From positions 2,709,809-2,773,808 of the forward strand of contig NZ_BSUL01000001.1 of NCBI RefSeq assembly GCF_030161575.1: a stretch of DNA of 64,000 nt, given 5' to 3'. The notes beneath the pieces are model-generated. The model was given only the letters and a program-made list of their open reading frames with translations, had not been told where the DNA came from and did not search any database. Positions within the stretch are counted from its first letter, which is position 1; each line of letters begins with the position of its first letter. Below are positions 9,653-18,563 of the stretch, piece after piece. Source of the DNA: Arenivirga flava (GTDB lineage Bacteria > Actinomycetota > Actinomycetes > Actinomycetales > Microbacteriaceae). Made by a program: the position numbers and the translations under genes.

Positions 9653-10230
9653 TGACCGACACGACTGCCGCGCCGGCTGGCAAGATCCAGCCGCGCCTCA
9701 AGCAGAAGTACCGCAACGAGATCACGGCTGCCCTCACCGAGCAGTTCGGCTTCACCAACCCGCACCAGGTTCCGCGACTCGTCAAGATCGTCGTGAACAC
9801 CGGTGTCGGCGAGGCCGCCCGTGACAGCAAGATCATCGACGGCGCCATCAAGGACCTCGTCGCGATCACCGGTCAGAAGCCGCAGGTCACGCTGGCCCGC
9901 AAGTCCATCGCGCAGTTCAAGCTCCGCGAGGGTCAGGCCATCGGCGCGCACGTCACCCTCCGCGGTGACCGCGCGTGGGAGTTCATGGACCGCCTCGTCA
10001 CGCTCGCGCTCCCGCGCATCCGCGACTTCCGCGGCCTGAGCCCGAAGCAGTTCGACGGCAACGGCAACTACACCTTCGGCCTCACCGAGCAGTCGGTGTT
10101 CCACGAGATCGACCAGGACAAGATCGACCGCGTCCGCGGCTTCGACATCACGGTCGTGACCACGGCGAAGAACGACGACGAGGGCCGCGCGCTCCTGCGC
10201 GCGTTCGGCTTCCCGTTCAAGGCCGAATAA
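9652..10230 (+). CDS. rplE: 50S ribosomal protein L5
   Basis: L5, 192 aa, binds 5S rRNA and contacts P-site tRNA. The family signature is visible as [14 protein letters not shown] and [20 protein letters not shown]. The N-terminus is about 10 residues longer than the common form. In most bacteria an S14 gene follows here, but the next 83 bases contain none. Confidence 0.98.
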   Translation: MTDTTAAPAGKIQPRLKQKYRNEITAALTEQFGFTNPHQVPRLVKIVVNTGVGEAARDSKIIDGAIKDLVAITGQKPQVTLARKSIAQFKLREGQAIGAHVTLRGDRAWEFMDRLVTLALPRIRDFRGLSPKQFDGNGNYTFGLTEQSVFHEIDQDKIDRVRGFDITVVTTAKNDDEGRALLRAFGFPFKAE

Positions 10231-10313
10231 GCTCTACCCAAACCCCATCGATCGCACAGGCCGTCATTCGCGGAACGGATGCCGGAACCGGGCGAGAATA
10301 GGAACGAATCATC

Positions 10314-10712
10314 ATGACGATGACAGATCCGGTCGCTGACATGCTGACCCGTCTGCGCAACGCCAACCGGGCGTACCACGAGACCGTGTCGCTCCCGAGC
10401 AGCAAGCTCAAGTCGCACATCGCCGAGATCCTCCAGAAGGAGGGCTACATCTCCGGCTGGAAGGTCGAGGACGCCCGCGTCGGCCAGACCCTCACGATCG
10501 ACCTGAAGTACGGCCCCAGCCGCGAGCGCTCGCTCGCCGGCATCAAGCGCGTGTCGAAGCCCGGCCTCCGCGTCTACGCGAAGTCGACGGAGATCCCCCA
10601 GGTCCTGGGCGGCCTCGGCATCGCCATCCTGTCCACCTCCTCCGGTCTGCTCACGGACCGCCAGGCTGTCGAGAAGGGCGTGGGTGGGGAAGTCCTCGCC
10701 TACGTGTGGTGA
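10314..10712 (+). CDS. rpsH: 30S ribosomal protein S8
   Basis: S8, 132 aa, a primary 16S rRNA binder that represses the spc operon in Escherichia coli. It has the start [20 protein letters not shown] and the C-terminal signature [26 protein letters not shown] second ATG lies two codons downstream (10320); 10314 is kept because AGGAA sits at a proper distance. The 83-nt gap before it replaces the S14 gene and holds no ORF. Confidence 0.97.
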   Translation: MTMTDPVADMLTRLRNANRAYHETVSLPSSKLKSHIAEILQKEGYISGWKVEDARVGQTLTIDLKYGPSRERSLAGIKRVSKPGLRVYAKSTEIPQVLGGLGIAILSTSSGLLTDRQAVEKGVGGEVLAYVW

Positions 10713-10718
10713 CCTGAC

Positions 10719-11255
10719 ATGTCTCGTATCGGTCGTCTCCCCATCGACATCCCCGCCGGCGTGACCATCGCGGTGGACGGCTCGGCCGTCTCCGTGAAGG
10801 GCCCCAAGGGCGAGCTCGTGCTGAACGTCGCGAGCCCGATCCAGGTCGCCGTCGAGGAGAACCAGGTGCTGGTCACCCGCCCGGACGACGAGCGCGAGTC
10901 GCGTTCGCTCCACGGCCTGACCCGCACGCTCATCAGCAACAACATCGTGGGCGTCACCCAGGGCTACACCAAGGGCCTCGAGGTCGTCGGCACGGGTTAC
11001 CGCGTCGCGGCCAAGGGTTCCGGCGTCGAGTTCGCGCTCGGCTTCTCGCACCCGGTCTACGTCGAGCCGCCGGCCGGCATCACGTTCGCGGTCGAGGGCA
11101 ACAACAAGCTCACGGTCTCGGGCATCGACAAGCAGGCCGTCGGTGAGGTCGCCGCCAACATCCGCAAGATCCGCAAGCCGGAGCCCTACAAGGGCAAGGG
11201 CGTGCGCTACGCCGGCGAGGTCGTTCGCCGCAAGGCCGGAAAGGCTGGTAAGTAA
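10719..11255 (+). CDS. rplF: 50S ribosomal protein L6
   Basis: L6, 178 aa, near the factor-binding site and the sarcin-ricin loop. It starts [20 protein letters not shown] and ends with the conserved [22 protein letters not shown] signature. Six bases separate it from rpsH and three from rplR. Confidence 0.98.
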   Translation: MSRIGRLPIDIPAGVTIAVDGSAVSVKGPKGELVLNVASPIQVAVEENQVLVTRPDDERESRSLHGLTRTLISNNIVGVTQGYTKGLEVVGTGYRVAAKGSGVEFALGFSHPVYVEPPAGITFAVEGNNKLTVSGIDKQAVGEVAANIRKIRKPEPYKGKGVRYAGEVVRRKAGKAGK

Positions 11256-11258
11256 GCC

Positions 11259-11630
11259 ATGGCTCTGGGAATCAAGGGCAAGAGCAAGTCGGCGGCCCGC
11301 GGCCGTCGTCACCTGCGCCTGCGCAAGAAGATCACGGGTTCGGCCGAGCGTCCGCGCCTGGTCGTCAACCGCTCCTCGCGTCACGTCTTCGTGCAGATCG
11401 TCGACGACACCAAGGGTCACACCCTGGCGTCGGCCTCGACGCTCGAGGCCGACCTGCGCGCCTTCGACGGCGACAAGACCGCCAAGGCCCGCAAGGTCGG
11501 CGAGCTGCTCGCCGAGCGCGCCAAGGCCGCCGGCGTCACGGCTGTCGTGTTCGACCGCGGTGGCAACAAGTACGCCGGTCGCGTCGCCGCGATCGCAGAC
11601 GGTGCTCGAGAGGGTGGATTGGACCTGTGA
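11259..11630 (+). CDS. rplR: 50S ribosomal protein L18
   Basis: L18, 123 aa, binds 5S rRNA with L5. Typical segments are the basic N-terminus ([19 protein letters not shown]) and [26 protein letters not shown] at the end. The stop overlaps the GTG start of rpsE (GTGA at 11627-11630). Confidence 0.98.
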   Translation: MALGIKGKSKSAARGRRHLRLRKKITGSAERPRLVVNRSSRHVFVQIVDDTKGHTLASASTLEADLRAFDGDKTAKARKVGELLAERAKAAGVTAVVFDRGGNKYAGRVAAIADGAREGGLDL

Positions 11631-12352
11631 GCGAGATCAACAAGGACCAGCAGGAGGTGGCCACCGTGCAGGAGGCCCCCGTCGAGACCGCGGCTGCCAG
11701 CCAGCCCGCGACCGACGACCGCGGCGGACGCCGCGGCGGCGGCAACGGCGGACGCGGCGACCGTGGCGGTCGCAACGACCGTGGTGGCCGTGGCGGCAAC
11801 CAGCGCGAGGAGAGCCAGTTCCTCGAGCGCGTCGTGACCATCAACCGCGTGTCGAAGGTCGTCAAGGGCGGTCGTCGCTTCAGCTTCACCGCGCTCGTGG
11901 TCGTCGGTGACGGCAACGGACTCGTGGGCGTCGGCTACGGCAAGGCCCGCGAGGTGCCGCTCGCGATCTCGAAGGGCGTCGAGGAGGCGAAGAAGAACTT
12001 CTTCCGCGTCCCCCGCATCGCCAGCACCATCCCGCACCCCGTGCAGGGTGAGGCCGCCGCCGGCGTCGTGCTCCTCCGTCCGGCCGCCGCCGGTACCGGC
12101 GTCATCGCCGGTGGCCCGGTTCGCGCCGTGCTCGAGTGCGCCGGCATCCACGACGTGCTGAGCAAGTCGCTCGGCTCGTCGAACACCATCAACATCGTGC
12201 ACGCCACCGTCGAGGCCCTCCGCGGTCTCGAGGAGCCCCGTGCCGTCGCCTCGCGTCGTGGCCTCGCCATCGACCAGGTCGCGCCGGCCCGTCTCCTGCG
12301 TGCCGAGGCTGCGGCGGCCAAGGCTGCCGCCGACGCGAAGGCAGGTGCCTGA
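11627..12352 (+). CDS. rpsE: 30S ribosomal protein S5
   Basis: S5, 241 aa, takes part in decoding accuracy and mRNA unwinding. The family core starts near residue 66 ([20 protein letters not shown]) and includes the [21 protein letters not shown] dsRNA-binding-like segment. The first 65 residues are an extension rich in Gly, Arg, Asp and Asn ([17 protein letters not shown]), so the protein is much longer than the usual 165-175 aa. The GTG start overlaps the rplR stop. Confidence 0.97.
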   Translation: MSEINKDQQEVATVQEAPVETAAASQPATDDRGGRRGGGNGGRGDRGGRNDRGGRGGNQREESQFLERVVTINRVSKVVKGGRRFSFTALVVVGDGNGLVGVGYGKAREVPLAISKGVEEAKKNFFRVPRIASTIPHPVQGEAAAGVVLLRPAAAGTGVIAGGPVRAVLECAGIHDVLSKSLGSSNTINIVHATVEALRGLEEPRAVASRRGLAIDQVAPARLLRAEAAAAKAAADAKAGA

Positions 12353-12537
12353 TGGCCGCGCGCCTCAAGGTGACCCAGACCAAGTCCGTTATCAGCGAGA
12401 AGCAGAACCAGCGTGACACGCTGCGGAGCCTGGGCCTCAAGCGCATTGGCGACTCCGTCGTCAAGGAGGACAACGCCCAGAACCGCGGCTACGTCAACAC
12501 GGTCGCGCACCTCGTCAAGGTCGAGGAGATTGACTAA
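12352..12537 (+). CDS. rpmD: 50S ribosomal protein L30
   Basis: L30, 61 aa, the usual length. It begins [20 protein letters not shown] and contains the signature [18 protein letters not shown]. The ATG overlaps the rpsE stop (TGATG) and its stop overlaps the rplO start (TAATG), so the three are translationally coupled. Confidence 0.98.
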   Translation: MAARLKVTQTKSVISEKQNQRDTLRSLGLKRIGDSVVKEDNAQNRGYVNTVAHLVKVEEID

Positions 12538-13172
12538 TGGCTGAAGAGAAGAAGGCCGCGGAGGAGACTCCGAAGGCCCCCGCCAAGAAGCCTGCGGCCA
12601 AGAAGCCGGCCGCCGCGAAGGCTGAGAAGCCCGCCGCCGAGAAGGCTCCGGCCAAGAAGGCCGCCGCCTCGACCGCGTCGAGCACGAAGGCCGAGAAGGC
12701 CGCTGCGAAGCCGGCCGCCGAGACCGAGCCCCGCATCCAGGTCCTGAAGGCCCACCACCTGCGCCCCGCTGCGGGCTCGAAGACCGCGCGCACCCGCGTC
12801 GGTCGCGGTGAGGGCTCGAAGGGCAAGACCGCCGGCCGCGGTACCAAGGGAACCAAGGCCCGGTACCAGGTCAAGGTCGGCTTCGAGGGTGGGCAGATGC
12901 CGCTGCACATGCGCACCCCGAAGCTGCGCGGCTTCAAGAACCCGTTCCGCGTCGAGTTCCAGGTCGTGAACCTGGACAAGCTCGCGGAGCTGTACCCCCA
13001 GGGCGGCGATGTGACCATCGCCGACCTGGTCGCCAAGGGCGCCGTTCGCAAGAACGAGAAGGTCAAGGTTCTCGGCCAGGGTGACATTGCGGTTAAGCTG
13101 AACGTCGCGGTCGACAAGGTCTCGAGCTCTGCGGAGCAGAAGATCGTCGCCGCGGGCGGCTCCGTCAAGTAA
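12537..13172 (+). CDS. rplO: 50S ribosomal protein L15 with a long Ala/Lys N-terminal extension
   Basis: L15, 211 aa. The recognisable family sequence starts only at about residue 66 ([20 protein letters not shown], then the [17 protein letters not shown] loop), giving a normal core of about 145 aa. The first 65 residues are low complexity, nearly all Ala, Lys, Glu and Pro, resembling histone H1/HU-type tails. The start is fixed by the TAATG overlap with rpmD and by the absence of a ribosome binding site further down. This is the last gene before a strong terminator hairpin. The function of the tail is unknown. Confidence 0.96.
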   Translation: MAEEKKAAEETPKAPAKKPAAKKPAAAKAEKPAAEKAPAKKAAASTASSTKAEKAAAKPAAETEPRIQVLKAHHLRPAAGSKTARTRVGRGEGSKGKTAGRGTKGTKARYQVKVGFEGGQMPLHMRTPKLRGFKNPFRVEFQVVNLDKLAELYPQGGDVTIADLVAKGAVRKNEKVKVLGQGDIAVKLNVAVDKVSSSAEQKIVAAGGSVK

Positions 13173-13180
13173 TACGTCGG

Positions 13181-13209
13181 AGGGCGGTCCCCATCATGGG
13201 GACCGCCCT
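13181..13209 (+). terminator. rho-independent terminator or attenuator between rplO and secY
   Basis: AGGGCGGTCCCC (13181-13192), loop ATCAT and the exact complement GGGGACCGCCCT (13198-13209), followed by TTCG. The 12-bp perfect GC-rich stem begins 8 nt after the rplO stop, so it should end or reduce ribosomal operon transcription before secY. An in-frame ATG at 13196 lies inside the loop and is not a believable start for secY. Confidence 0.8.
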
Positions 13210-13246
13210 TTCGCTCGTCGTCAAACGATCTCCCCTGGAGGACTCC

Positions 13247-14569
13247 GTGTTCCGTGCCATCGCGCGCATCTTCCGCACTCCGGATCTGCGCAGGAAGATC
13301 GGCTTCACGCTGGGCATCATCGCCATCTTCCGGCTGGGATCGTTCATCCCCGCCCCGTTCGTCGACTACGGGAACGTCGAGGCCTGCCTCGACCAGAGCT
13401 CCACCACGTCGGGCCTCTACGAGCTCGTCAACCTCTTCAGCGGCGGCGCGCTGCTGCAGCTCTCCATCTTCGCGCTGGGCATCATGCCGTACATCACGGC
13501 CTCGATCATCACCCAGCTGCTCCGCGTGGTCATCCCGCACTTCGAGAACCTCCACAAGGAGGGGCAGACCGGGCAGGCCAAGCTGACGCAGTACACCCGC
13601 TACCTGACCATCGGTCTCGCGGTGCTGCAGTCGACCACGCTCATCACCGTCGCGCGCAGCGGCCAGCTCTTCCAGACCGCCTCGGTGGTGGAGTGCCAGA
13701 ACCTGCTCACCGACGACGCCTGGTACGCGATCCTGCTCATGGTCATCACGATGACCGCCGGCACCGGCCTCATCATGTGGATGGGCGAGCTCATCACCGA
13801 GCGCGGCATCGGCAACGGCATGTCGCTGCTCATCTTCACGTCGATCGCGGCGACCTTCCCGACGGCGCTCTGGACCATCCAGCAGACCAACGGCCTCGAG
13901 GTCTTCATCGTCGTCATCCTGATCGGCATCGTCATCCTCGGCGCCGTCGTCTTCGTCGAGCAGTCCCAGCGGCGCGTGCCCGTGCAGTACGCGAAGCGGA
14001 TGGTGGGACGCCGCACCTACGGTGGCAACAACACCTACATCCCTATCAAGGTCAACATGGCCGGCGTGGTGCCCGTCATCTTCGCGTCCTCGCTGCTGTA
14101 CCTGCCGCTGCTGGTGACCCAGTTCTTCCAGCCGGCACCGGGCGAGGAGGTCACGCCCTGGGTCGCGTGGATCCAGAACAACCTGGCCTCGGGCGACAAC
14201 GCGCTCTACATGGCCGTGTACTTCCTGCTCATCGTCGGCTTCACCTACTTCTACGTCGCGATCACCTTCAACCCCGAAGAGGTCGCCGACAACATGAAGA
14301 AGTACGGCGGCTTCATCCCCGGCATCCGCGCGGGCCGCCCGACCGCCGAGTACCTCGACTACGTGCTGACCCGGGTGACCCTGCCCGGCTCGCTGTACCT
14401 CGGCCTGGTCGCGCTCATCCCGCTGATCGCCCTCGCCACCGTGCAGGCCAACCAGAACTTCCCGTTCGGTGGTGCCAGCATCCTGATCATCGTCGGTGTG
14501 GGTCTCGAGACGGTCAAGCAGATCGACTCGCAGCTCCAGCAGCGGCACTACGAAGGACTCCTGCGTTGA
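13247..14569 (+). CDS. secY: preprotein translocase subunit SecY
   Basis: Central channel protein of the Sec translocon, 440 aa with ten membrane helices expected. I choose GTG at 13247 (VFRAIARIFRTPDLRRKIGF), with CTGGAGGA upstream, because this is the usual actinobacterial N-terminus and the alternative ATG at 13196 falls in a terminator loop. Conserved features include the plug and pore region near GSFIPAPFVDYG, GIMPYITASII (family signature) and the cytosolic loop GMSLLIFTSIAA. It is followed by adk and map in the classical order, with the adk start overlapping its stop. Confidence 0.96.
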   Translation: MFRAIARIFRTPDLRRKIGFTLGIIAIFRLGSFIPAPFVDYGNVEACLDQSSTTSGLYELVNLFSGGALLQLSIFALGIMPYITASIITQLLRVVIPHFENLHKEGQTGQAKLTQYTRYLTIGLAVLQSTTLITVARSGQLFQTASVVECQNLLTDDAWYAILLMVITMTAGTGLIMWMGELITERGIGNGMSLLIFTSIAATFPTALWTIQQTNGLEVFIVVILIGIVILGAVVFVEQSQRRVPVQYAKRMVGRRTYGGNNTYIPIKVNMAGVVPVIFASSLLYLPLLVTQFFQPAPGEEVTPWVAWIQNNLASGDNALYMAVYFLLIVGFTYFYVAITFNPEEVADNMKKYGGFIPGIRAGRPTAEYLDYVLTRVTLPGSLYLGLVALIPLIALATVQANQNFPFGGASILIIVGVGLETVKQIDSQLQQRHYEGLLR

Positions 14570-15159
14570 CCCGTCTCCTCCTCATCGGTCCCCCCGGCGC
14601 CGGCAAGGGCACCCAGGCGGTCCGCCTGGCGGACGCCTACGGCATCCCCGCGATCTCGACCGGCGACATCTTCCGCTCGAACGTCAAGAACGGCACCGAG
14701 CTCGGCAAGCAGGCCAAGGCCTTCATCGATGCCGGCGACAACGTGCCGGACTCGCTGACCAACGCCCTCATCCGCGACCGCCTGGCTCAGGACGACGCGA
14801 AGGACGGCTTCCTGCTCGACGGCTACCCGCGCACCATCGACCAGGTGCGCGAGCTCGACGAGTTCCTGGCCTCGCGCGAGACCGCTCTCGACGCCGTGGT
14901 GGAGATCACCGCCGACATCGACGAGGTCGTCGCGCGCCTCGGCAAGCGCGCCCTCGAGCAGGGCCGCAGCGACGACACCGAGCAGGTCGTGCGCCATCGC
15001 CTCGACGTCTACCGCGAGCAGACCGCTCCGCTGGTCGACGTGTACAGCGAGCGCAAGGTCCTCGTGAAGGTCGACGGCATCGGCGACATCGACGAGGTCA
15101 CCGAGCGCATCACCGCCGGCCTCGCGTCGCGCGGGATCGGACCGCGCGACGCGGCATGA
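14566..15159 (+). CDS. adk: adenylate kinase
   Basis: Catalyses ATP + AMP = 2 ADP. The 197-aa protein starts at a TTG that overlaps the secY stop (TTGA), fixed by the P-loop LLLIGPPGAGKGTQ right after it. The AMP-binding STGDIFRSNVK and the LLDGYPRTIDQ signature are present. The lid region (RALEQGRSDD) is short and has no zinc-binding cysteines, as in many actinobacterial short-type enzymes. The stop overlaps the map start (ATGA). Confidence 0.96.
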   Translation: MTRLLLIGPPGAGKGTQAVRLADAYGIPAISTGDIFRSNVKNGTELGKQAKAFIDAGDNVPDSLTNALIRDRLAQDDAKDGFLLDGYPRTIDQVRELDEFLASRETALDAVVEITADIDEVVARLGKRALEQGRSDDTEQVVRHRLDVYREQTAPLVDVYSERKVLVKVDGIGDIDEVTERITAGLASRGIGPRDAA

Positions 15160-15995
15160 GGCCGTTCCGCCGGTCCATCTACAAGAGCCCCGCTCAGCTG
15201 CGGCTCATGGTGGAGCCGGGGCTCGTCACGGCGCGTGCGCTGCGCGCAGCGCTCGACGCCGTCGCACCCGGCGTCTCGACCCTCGAGCTCGATGCGATCG
15301 CCGAGCGGAGCATCCGCGACGCCGGCGGTGCGCCGAACTTCATGAAGGAGCCCGGCTACCACCACACGCTCTGCGTCTCGGTGAACGACGAGGTGGTGCA
15401 CGGCGTGCCGGGCGGGCGCGTGCTCGAGGCCGGCGACGTGGTCTCGATCGACTGCGGCGCCGAGGTCGGCGGCTGGAACGGCGATTCGGCCGCCACCGTC
15501 GTGGTGCCGGACCCGGGCGGCGACCTCCGCGCCGGGCAGGAGCTCAACCGCGTGACCGAGCAGTCGCTCTGGCACGGCATCGCGGCGCTCTCCCGCGCCG
15601 AGCACCTGAACGAGGTCGGCGCGGCGATCGAGTCCTACGTCCGCTCGCAGGAGCGCGACGGCGTGCGCTACGGCATCCTCGAGGACTACGTCGGCCACGG
15701 CATCGGCCGATCGATGCACGAGGACCCGCCCGTGTTCAACTACCGCGTGCAGCAGCGCGGGCCGGAGGTCAAGCCCGGCCTGGTCGTGGCCATCGAGCCG
15801 ATGATCACGCTCGGCACCATCGAGACGGTCATCGAGGACGACGCCTGGACGATCACGACCGAGGACGGTTCGCTCGCCGCCCACTGGGAGCACTCCGTGG
15901 CGGTGCACGAGCGCGGCGTCTGGGTGCTCACCGCCGAGGACGGCGGTGCAGCGGCGCTCGCCCCGCTCGGTGTGAGGCCCGTGCCCCTGCACTGA
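15156..15995 (+). CDS. map: type I methionine aminopeptidase
   Basis: Removes the N-terminal methionine of nascent proteins; 279 aa. All metal ligands of the pita-bread fold are seen: Asp in SIDCGAE, Asp in NGDSAATV, His in VGHGIGRSMHEDP, Glu in AIEPMITLG and Glu in HWEHSVAV, plus the substrate-site His in GYHHTLCVSVND. The ATG overlaps the adk stop. In most actinobacteria infA, rpmJ and the alpha operon follow; here a transporter gene with its own promoter comes next. Confidence 0.96.
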   Translation: MRPFRRSIYKSPAQLRLMVEPGLVTARALRAALDAVAPGVSTLELDAIAERSIRDAGGAPNFMKEPGYHHTLCVSVNDEVVHGVPGGRVLEAGDVVSIDCGAEVGGWNGDSAATVVVPDPGGDLRAGQELNRVTEQSLWHGIAALSRAEHLNEVGAAIESYVRSQERDGVRYGILEDYVGHGIGRSMHEDPPVFNYRVQQRGPEVKPGLVVAIEPMITLGTIETVIEDDAWTITTEDGSLAAHWEHSVAVHERGVWVLTAEDGGAAALAPLGVRPVPLH

Positions 15996-16032
15996 GCGGT
16001 CGCCGCCCAGCATCGCCCGCCCGCCCGCTGCC

Positions 16033-16038
16033 TAGACT
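16033..16038 (+). promoter_or_regulatory. -10 hexamer TAGACT, leaderless promoter of the AI-2E transporter gene
   Basis: TAGACT ends exactly 6 nt before the GTG at 16045, which puts the expected transcription start at the start codon. No Shine-Dalgarno sequence is present. Confidence 0.6.
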
Positions 16039-16044
16039 GGTGCG

Positions 16045-17217
16045 GTGAGCTTCTTCCCGCGCCGCGGACGCGCCTCCGAACCGGATCAGGACCCGCGCTC
16101 CACGGTGCCCGAGGGCGAGCTCGTCACGCCCGGGATGCGCATCGCGGGCGCCTGGTCGTGGCGCATCCTGGTGGTGCTCGGCGTCGTGGGCGTCGTCATC
16201 TTCCTGGTCATGCAGCTGCGCGCCGTGGTGATCCCGGTCTTCGTGGGCGTGCTCCTGGCCGCCCTCCTGAACCCGCTGGTCGACTGGCTGCACCACCGAC
16301 GCGTGCCGCGCGTGCTGGCCGTCGTCGCCGCGGCGCTCACGCTCATCGCCGTGGTCGGCGGACTCGGCTACCTCGTCACCACCCAGGTGTCCCGGGGCGC
16401 CGAGGACCTCAGCGCCCGCTCGATGACGGCCTACGCGGACTTCCAGGAGTTCCTGCTCGACTCCCCGCTGCACGTCACGTCCGAGCAGTTCCAGGAACTG
16501 CTCGACCAGGGCGTCGCCTACGTCGAGGCCAACTGGCAGAGCCTGCTCGGCGGCGTCGTGAGCTTCGGCTCGGGGTTGACCGCCTTCCTCAGCGGATTGC
16601 TGCTCGCGCTCTTCACCCTGCTGCTCGTGCTGTACGACGGCCGGAACATCGGCAGCTGGCTGGTGCGCCTCTTCCCGCGCCGCGCCCGTGCCGCCGTGCA
16701 CGGCGCGGCACGCGCCGGCTGGACGAGCGTGAGCGGATTCGTGCGCGCGCAGATCCTGGTCGCCACCGTCGACGCGGTGGGCATCGGCCTCGGGGCCGCG
16801 ATCCTCGGGCTTCCGCTCGCGATCCCCATCGCGGTGCTCGTCTTCCTGGGCTCGTTCATCCCGTTCTTCGGCGCGATCATCACCGGCACCCTCGCCGTCT
16901 TCATCGCGCTGGTGTACCAGGGCCTCTGGCCCGCGGTCATCATGCTGATCATCGTGCTCGGCGTGCAGCAGTTGGAGGGGCATGTGCTGCAGCCGCTCAT
17001 CATGGGCAACGCCGTGAAGGTGCATCCGCTCGCCGTGGTGCTCGCGGTGGTCACCGGGACCATGCTCGCCGGCATCGCGGGCGCCCTCTTCGCGGTGCCG
17101 ATCGTCGCAGCGCTCAACAGCATGATCGCATTCATCGCCTCCGGACGATGGCGCCAGCAGTCGAAACCGCTGCCGACGCCGACCGCCGAGACCCGACCCG
17201 AGCTGGGCCGTTCATGA
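16045..17217 (+). CDS. AI-2E family (TqsA/YdiK-type) membrane transporter
   Basis: Membrane protein of 390 aa with about eight helices in the AI-2E transporter pattern: two N-terminal helices (ILVVLGVVGVVIFLVMQL, then PVFVGVLLAALLNPLVDWL with the family's DWL), a long soluble loop at about 110-170, and a C-terminal block with GLPLAIPIAVLVFLGSFIPFFGAI and GVQQLEGHVLQPLIMG, the most conserved family motif. Members export diverse small compounds or ions, and the substrate here cannot be told. The start at GTG 16045 fits the leaderless promoter. Its end lies 19 nt before ilvA, so ilvA may be cotranscribed. Confidence 0.85.
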   Translation: MSFFPRRGRASEPDQDPRSTVPEGELVTPGMRIAGAWSWRILVVLGVVGVVIFLVMQLRAVVIPVFVGVLLAALLNPLVDWLHHRRVPRVLAVVAAALTLIAVVGGLGYLVTTQVSRGAEDLSARSMTAYADFQEFLLDSPLHVTSEQFQELLDQGVAYVEANWQSLLGGVVSFGSGLTAFLSGLLLALFTLLLVLYDGRNIGSWLVRLFPRRARAAVHGAARAGWTSVSGFVRAQILVATVDAVGIGLGAAILGLPLAIPIAVLVFLGSFIPFFGAIITGTLAVFIALVYQGLWPAVIMLIIVLGVQQLEGHVLQPLIMGNAVKVHPLAVVLAVVTGTMLAGIAGALFAVPIVAALNSMIAFIASGRWRQQSKPLPTPTAETRPELGRS

Positions 17218-17236
17218 GCAAGGGAGCCGCAGCACC

Positions 17237-18505
17237 ATGACCATCGCCCCGAACCCCACGGAGCGGACCACCGCCCCGGTCTTCCCCGGACCAGACCTCG
17301 CCGCCTTCGAGCGCGCTCGCAGTGTCGTCGCGGAGGTGGTTCAGCCCACGCCGCTCGAGCACTCCCGCATCCTCGAGCAGCAGATCGGCTCGCCGGTCTG
17401 GCTCAAGTGCGAGAACCTGCAGCGCACCGGCTCGTACAAGATCCGCGGCGCGTACCACCGGATGTCGCGGCTCAGCGACGAGGAGAAGGCGCGCGGCGTC
17501 GTCGCCGCCTCCGCCGGCAACCACGCGCAGGGCGTGGCGCTCGCGGCCCGCGAGCTCGGCATCGCGGCGACCATCTTCATGCCGATCGGCGTGGCGCTGC
17601 CCAAGCTGCAGGCGACGCGCGGTTACGGCGCCGAGGTCGTGCTGCGCGGCCACACCGTCGAGGAGCCGCTGCGCGCGGCGGCGGAGTTCGCCGAGTCGAC
17701 CGGCGCCGTCTTCATCCATCCCTTCGACCACCACGACGTGGTCGCCGGCCAGGGGACGGTGGGCCTCGAGATCCTCGACGAGGTGCCGGACCTCGACACC
17801 CTGGTCGTGCCGATCGGCGGCGGCGGGCTCATCTCGGGCGTCGCGAGCGCCGTGAAGCAGAAGGCCGCGACGCTCGGGCGCACCGTGCGGATCGTGGGCG
17901 TGCAGGCGGCCAACGCGCCCGCCTACGCGGTGAGCATGCAGGCCGGTGCGCTCACCGAGGTCGCCGTCACGCCGACCATCGCCGACGGGATCGCCGTGAG
18001 CCGCCCGGGCGCCCTGAACTTCGCGATCGTGCAGGAGGCGGTCGACGAGGTCGTCACGGTGAGCGACGACGACACCGCGCGGGCGCTGCTGATGCTGCTC
18101 GAGCGGGCCAAGCAGGTCGTCGAGCCGGCCGGCGCCGTCAGCGTCGCGGCGCTGCTCACGGGGCAGGTACGGGACGCCGGCACGACCGTGGCGATCCTCA
18201 GCGGCGGCAACATCGACCCACTCATGATGAACCGCGTGATCAGCCACGGTCTCGCCTCGACCGAGCGCTACCTCAAGCTGCGCATCCCGCTGCCCGACCG
18301 GCCGGGTCAGCTGGCTCGCACCGCGCAGATCGTGGCGGAGGCGAACGCCAACGTCGTCGAGGTGCTGCACACACGGCACGGCAACGGCCTGCAGATCAGC
18401 CAGGTCGAGCTGGAGCTGCACATCGAGACGCGCGGACCCGATCACGCCGTCGAGGTGCTCGAGCATCTGCGCGCGGCGGGCTACGAGCCCCGGATGGACT
18501 TCTGA
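17237..18505 (+). CDS. ilvA: threonine ammonia-lyase (threonine deaminase), biosynthetic/ACT type
   Basis: PLP enzyme converting threonine to 2-oxobutanoate, the first step of isoleucine synthesis. The 422-aa protein has the PLP lysine at residue 68 in GSYKIRGAY, the phosphate loop GGGGLISG and SAGNHAQG, and a C-terminal ACT-like domain (about residues 345-420, LKLRIPLPDRPGQL) likely to bind an effector. It is shorter than the two-ACT enterobacterial enzyme and could be catabolic-type TdcB-like in regulation. A 48-bp perfect palindrome directly after the stop is its terminator. Confidence 0.92.
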   Translation: MTIAPNPTERTTAPVFPGPDLAAFERARSVVAEVVQPTPLEHSRILEQQIGSPVWLKCENLQRTGSYKIRGAYHRMSRLSDEEKARGVVAASAGNHAQGVALAARELGIAATIFMPIGVALPKLQATRGYGAEVVLRGHTVEEPLRAAAEFAESTGAVFIHPFDHHDVVAGQGTVGLEILDEVPDLDTLVVPIGGGGLISGVASAVKQKAATLGRTVRIVGVQAANAPAYAVSMQAGALTEVAVTPTIADGIAVSRPGALNFAIVQEAVDEVVTVSDDDTARALLMLLERAKQVVEPAGAVSVAALLTGQVRDAGTTVAILSGGNIDPLMMNRVISHGLASTERYLKLRIPLPDRPGQLARTAQIVAEANANVVEVLHTRHGNGLQISQVELELHIETRGPDHAVEVLEHLRAAGYEPRMDF

Positions 18506-18507
18506 CC

Positions 18508-18555
18508 GCGACGACGGAGGGCCGGATGCGATCGCATCCGGCCCTCCGTCGTCGC
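18508..18555. terminator. 48-bp perfect palindrome, bidirectional terminator between ilvA and greA
   Basis: Two exactly complementary 24-nt arms meet at 18531/18532 with no unpaired centre. It starts 2 nt after the ilvA stop and ends 8 nt before the greA stop on the other strand, so it can end both convergent transcripts. Its core is GGATGCGATCGCATCC, two copies in opposite orientation of the window's iterated motif. Confidence 0.88.
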
Positions 18556-18563
18556 ACCCCGTC

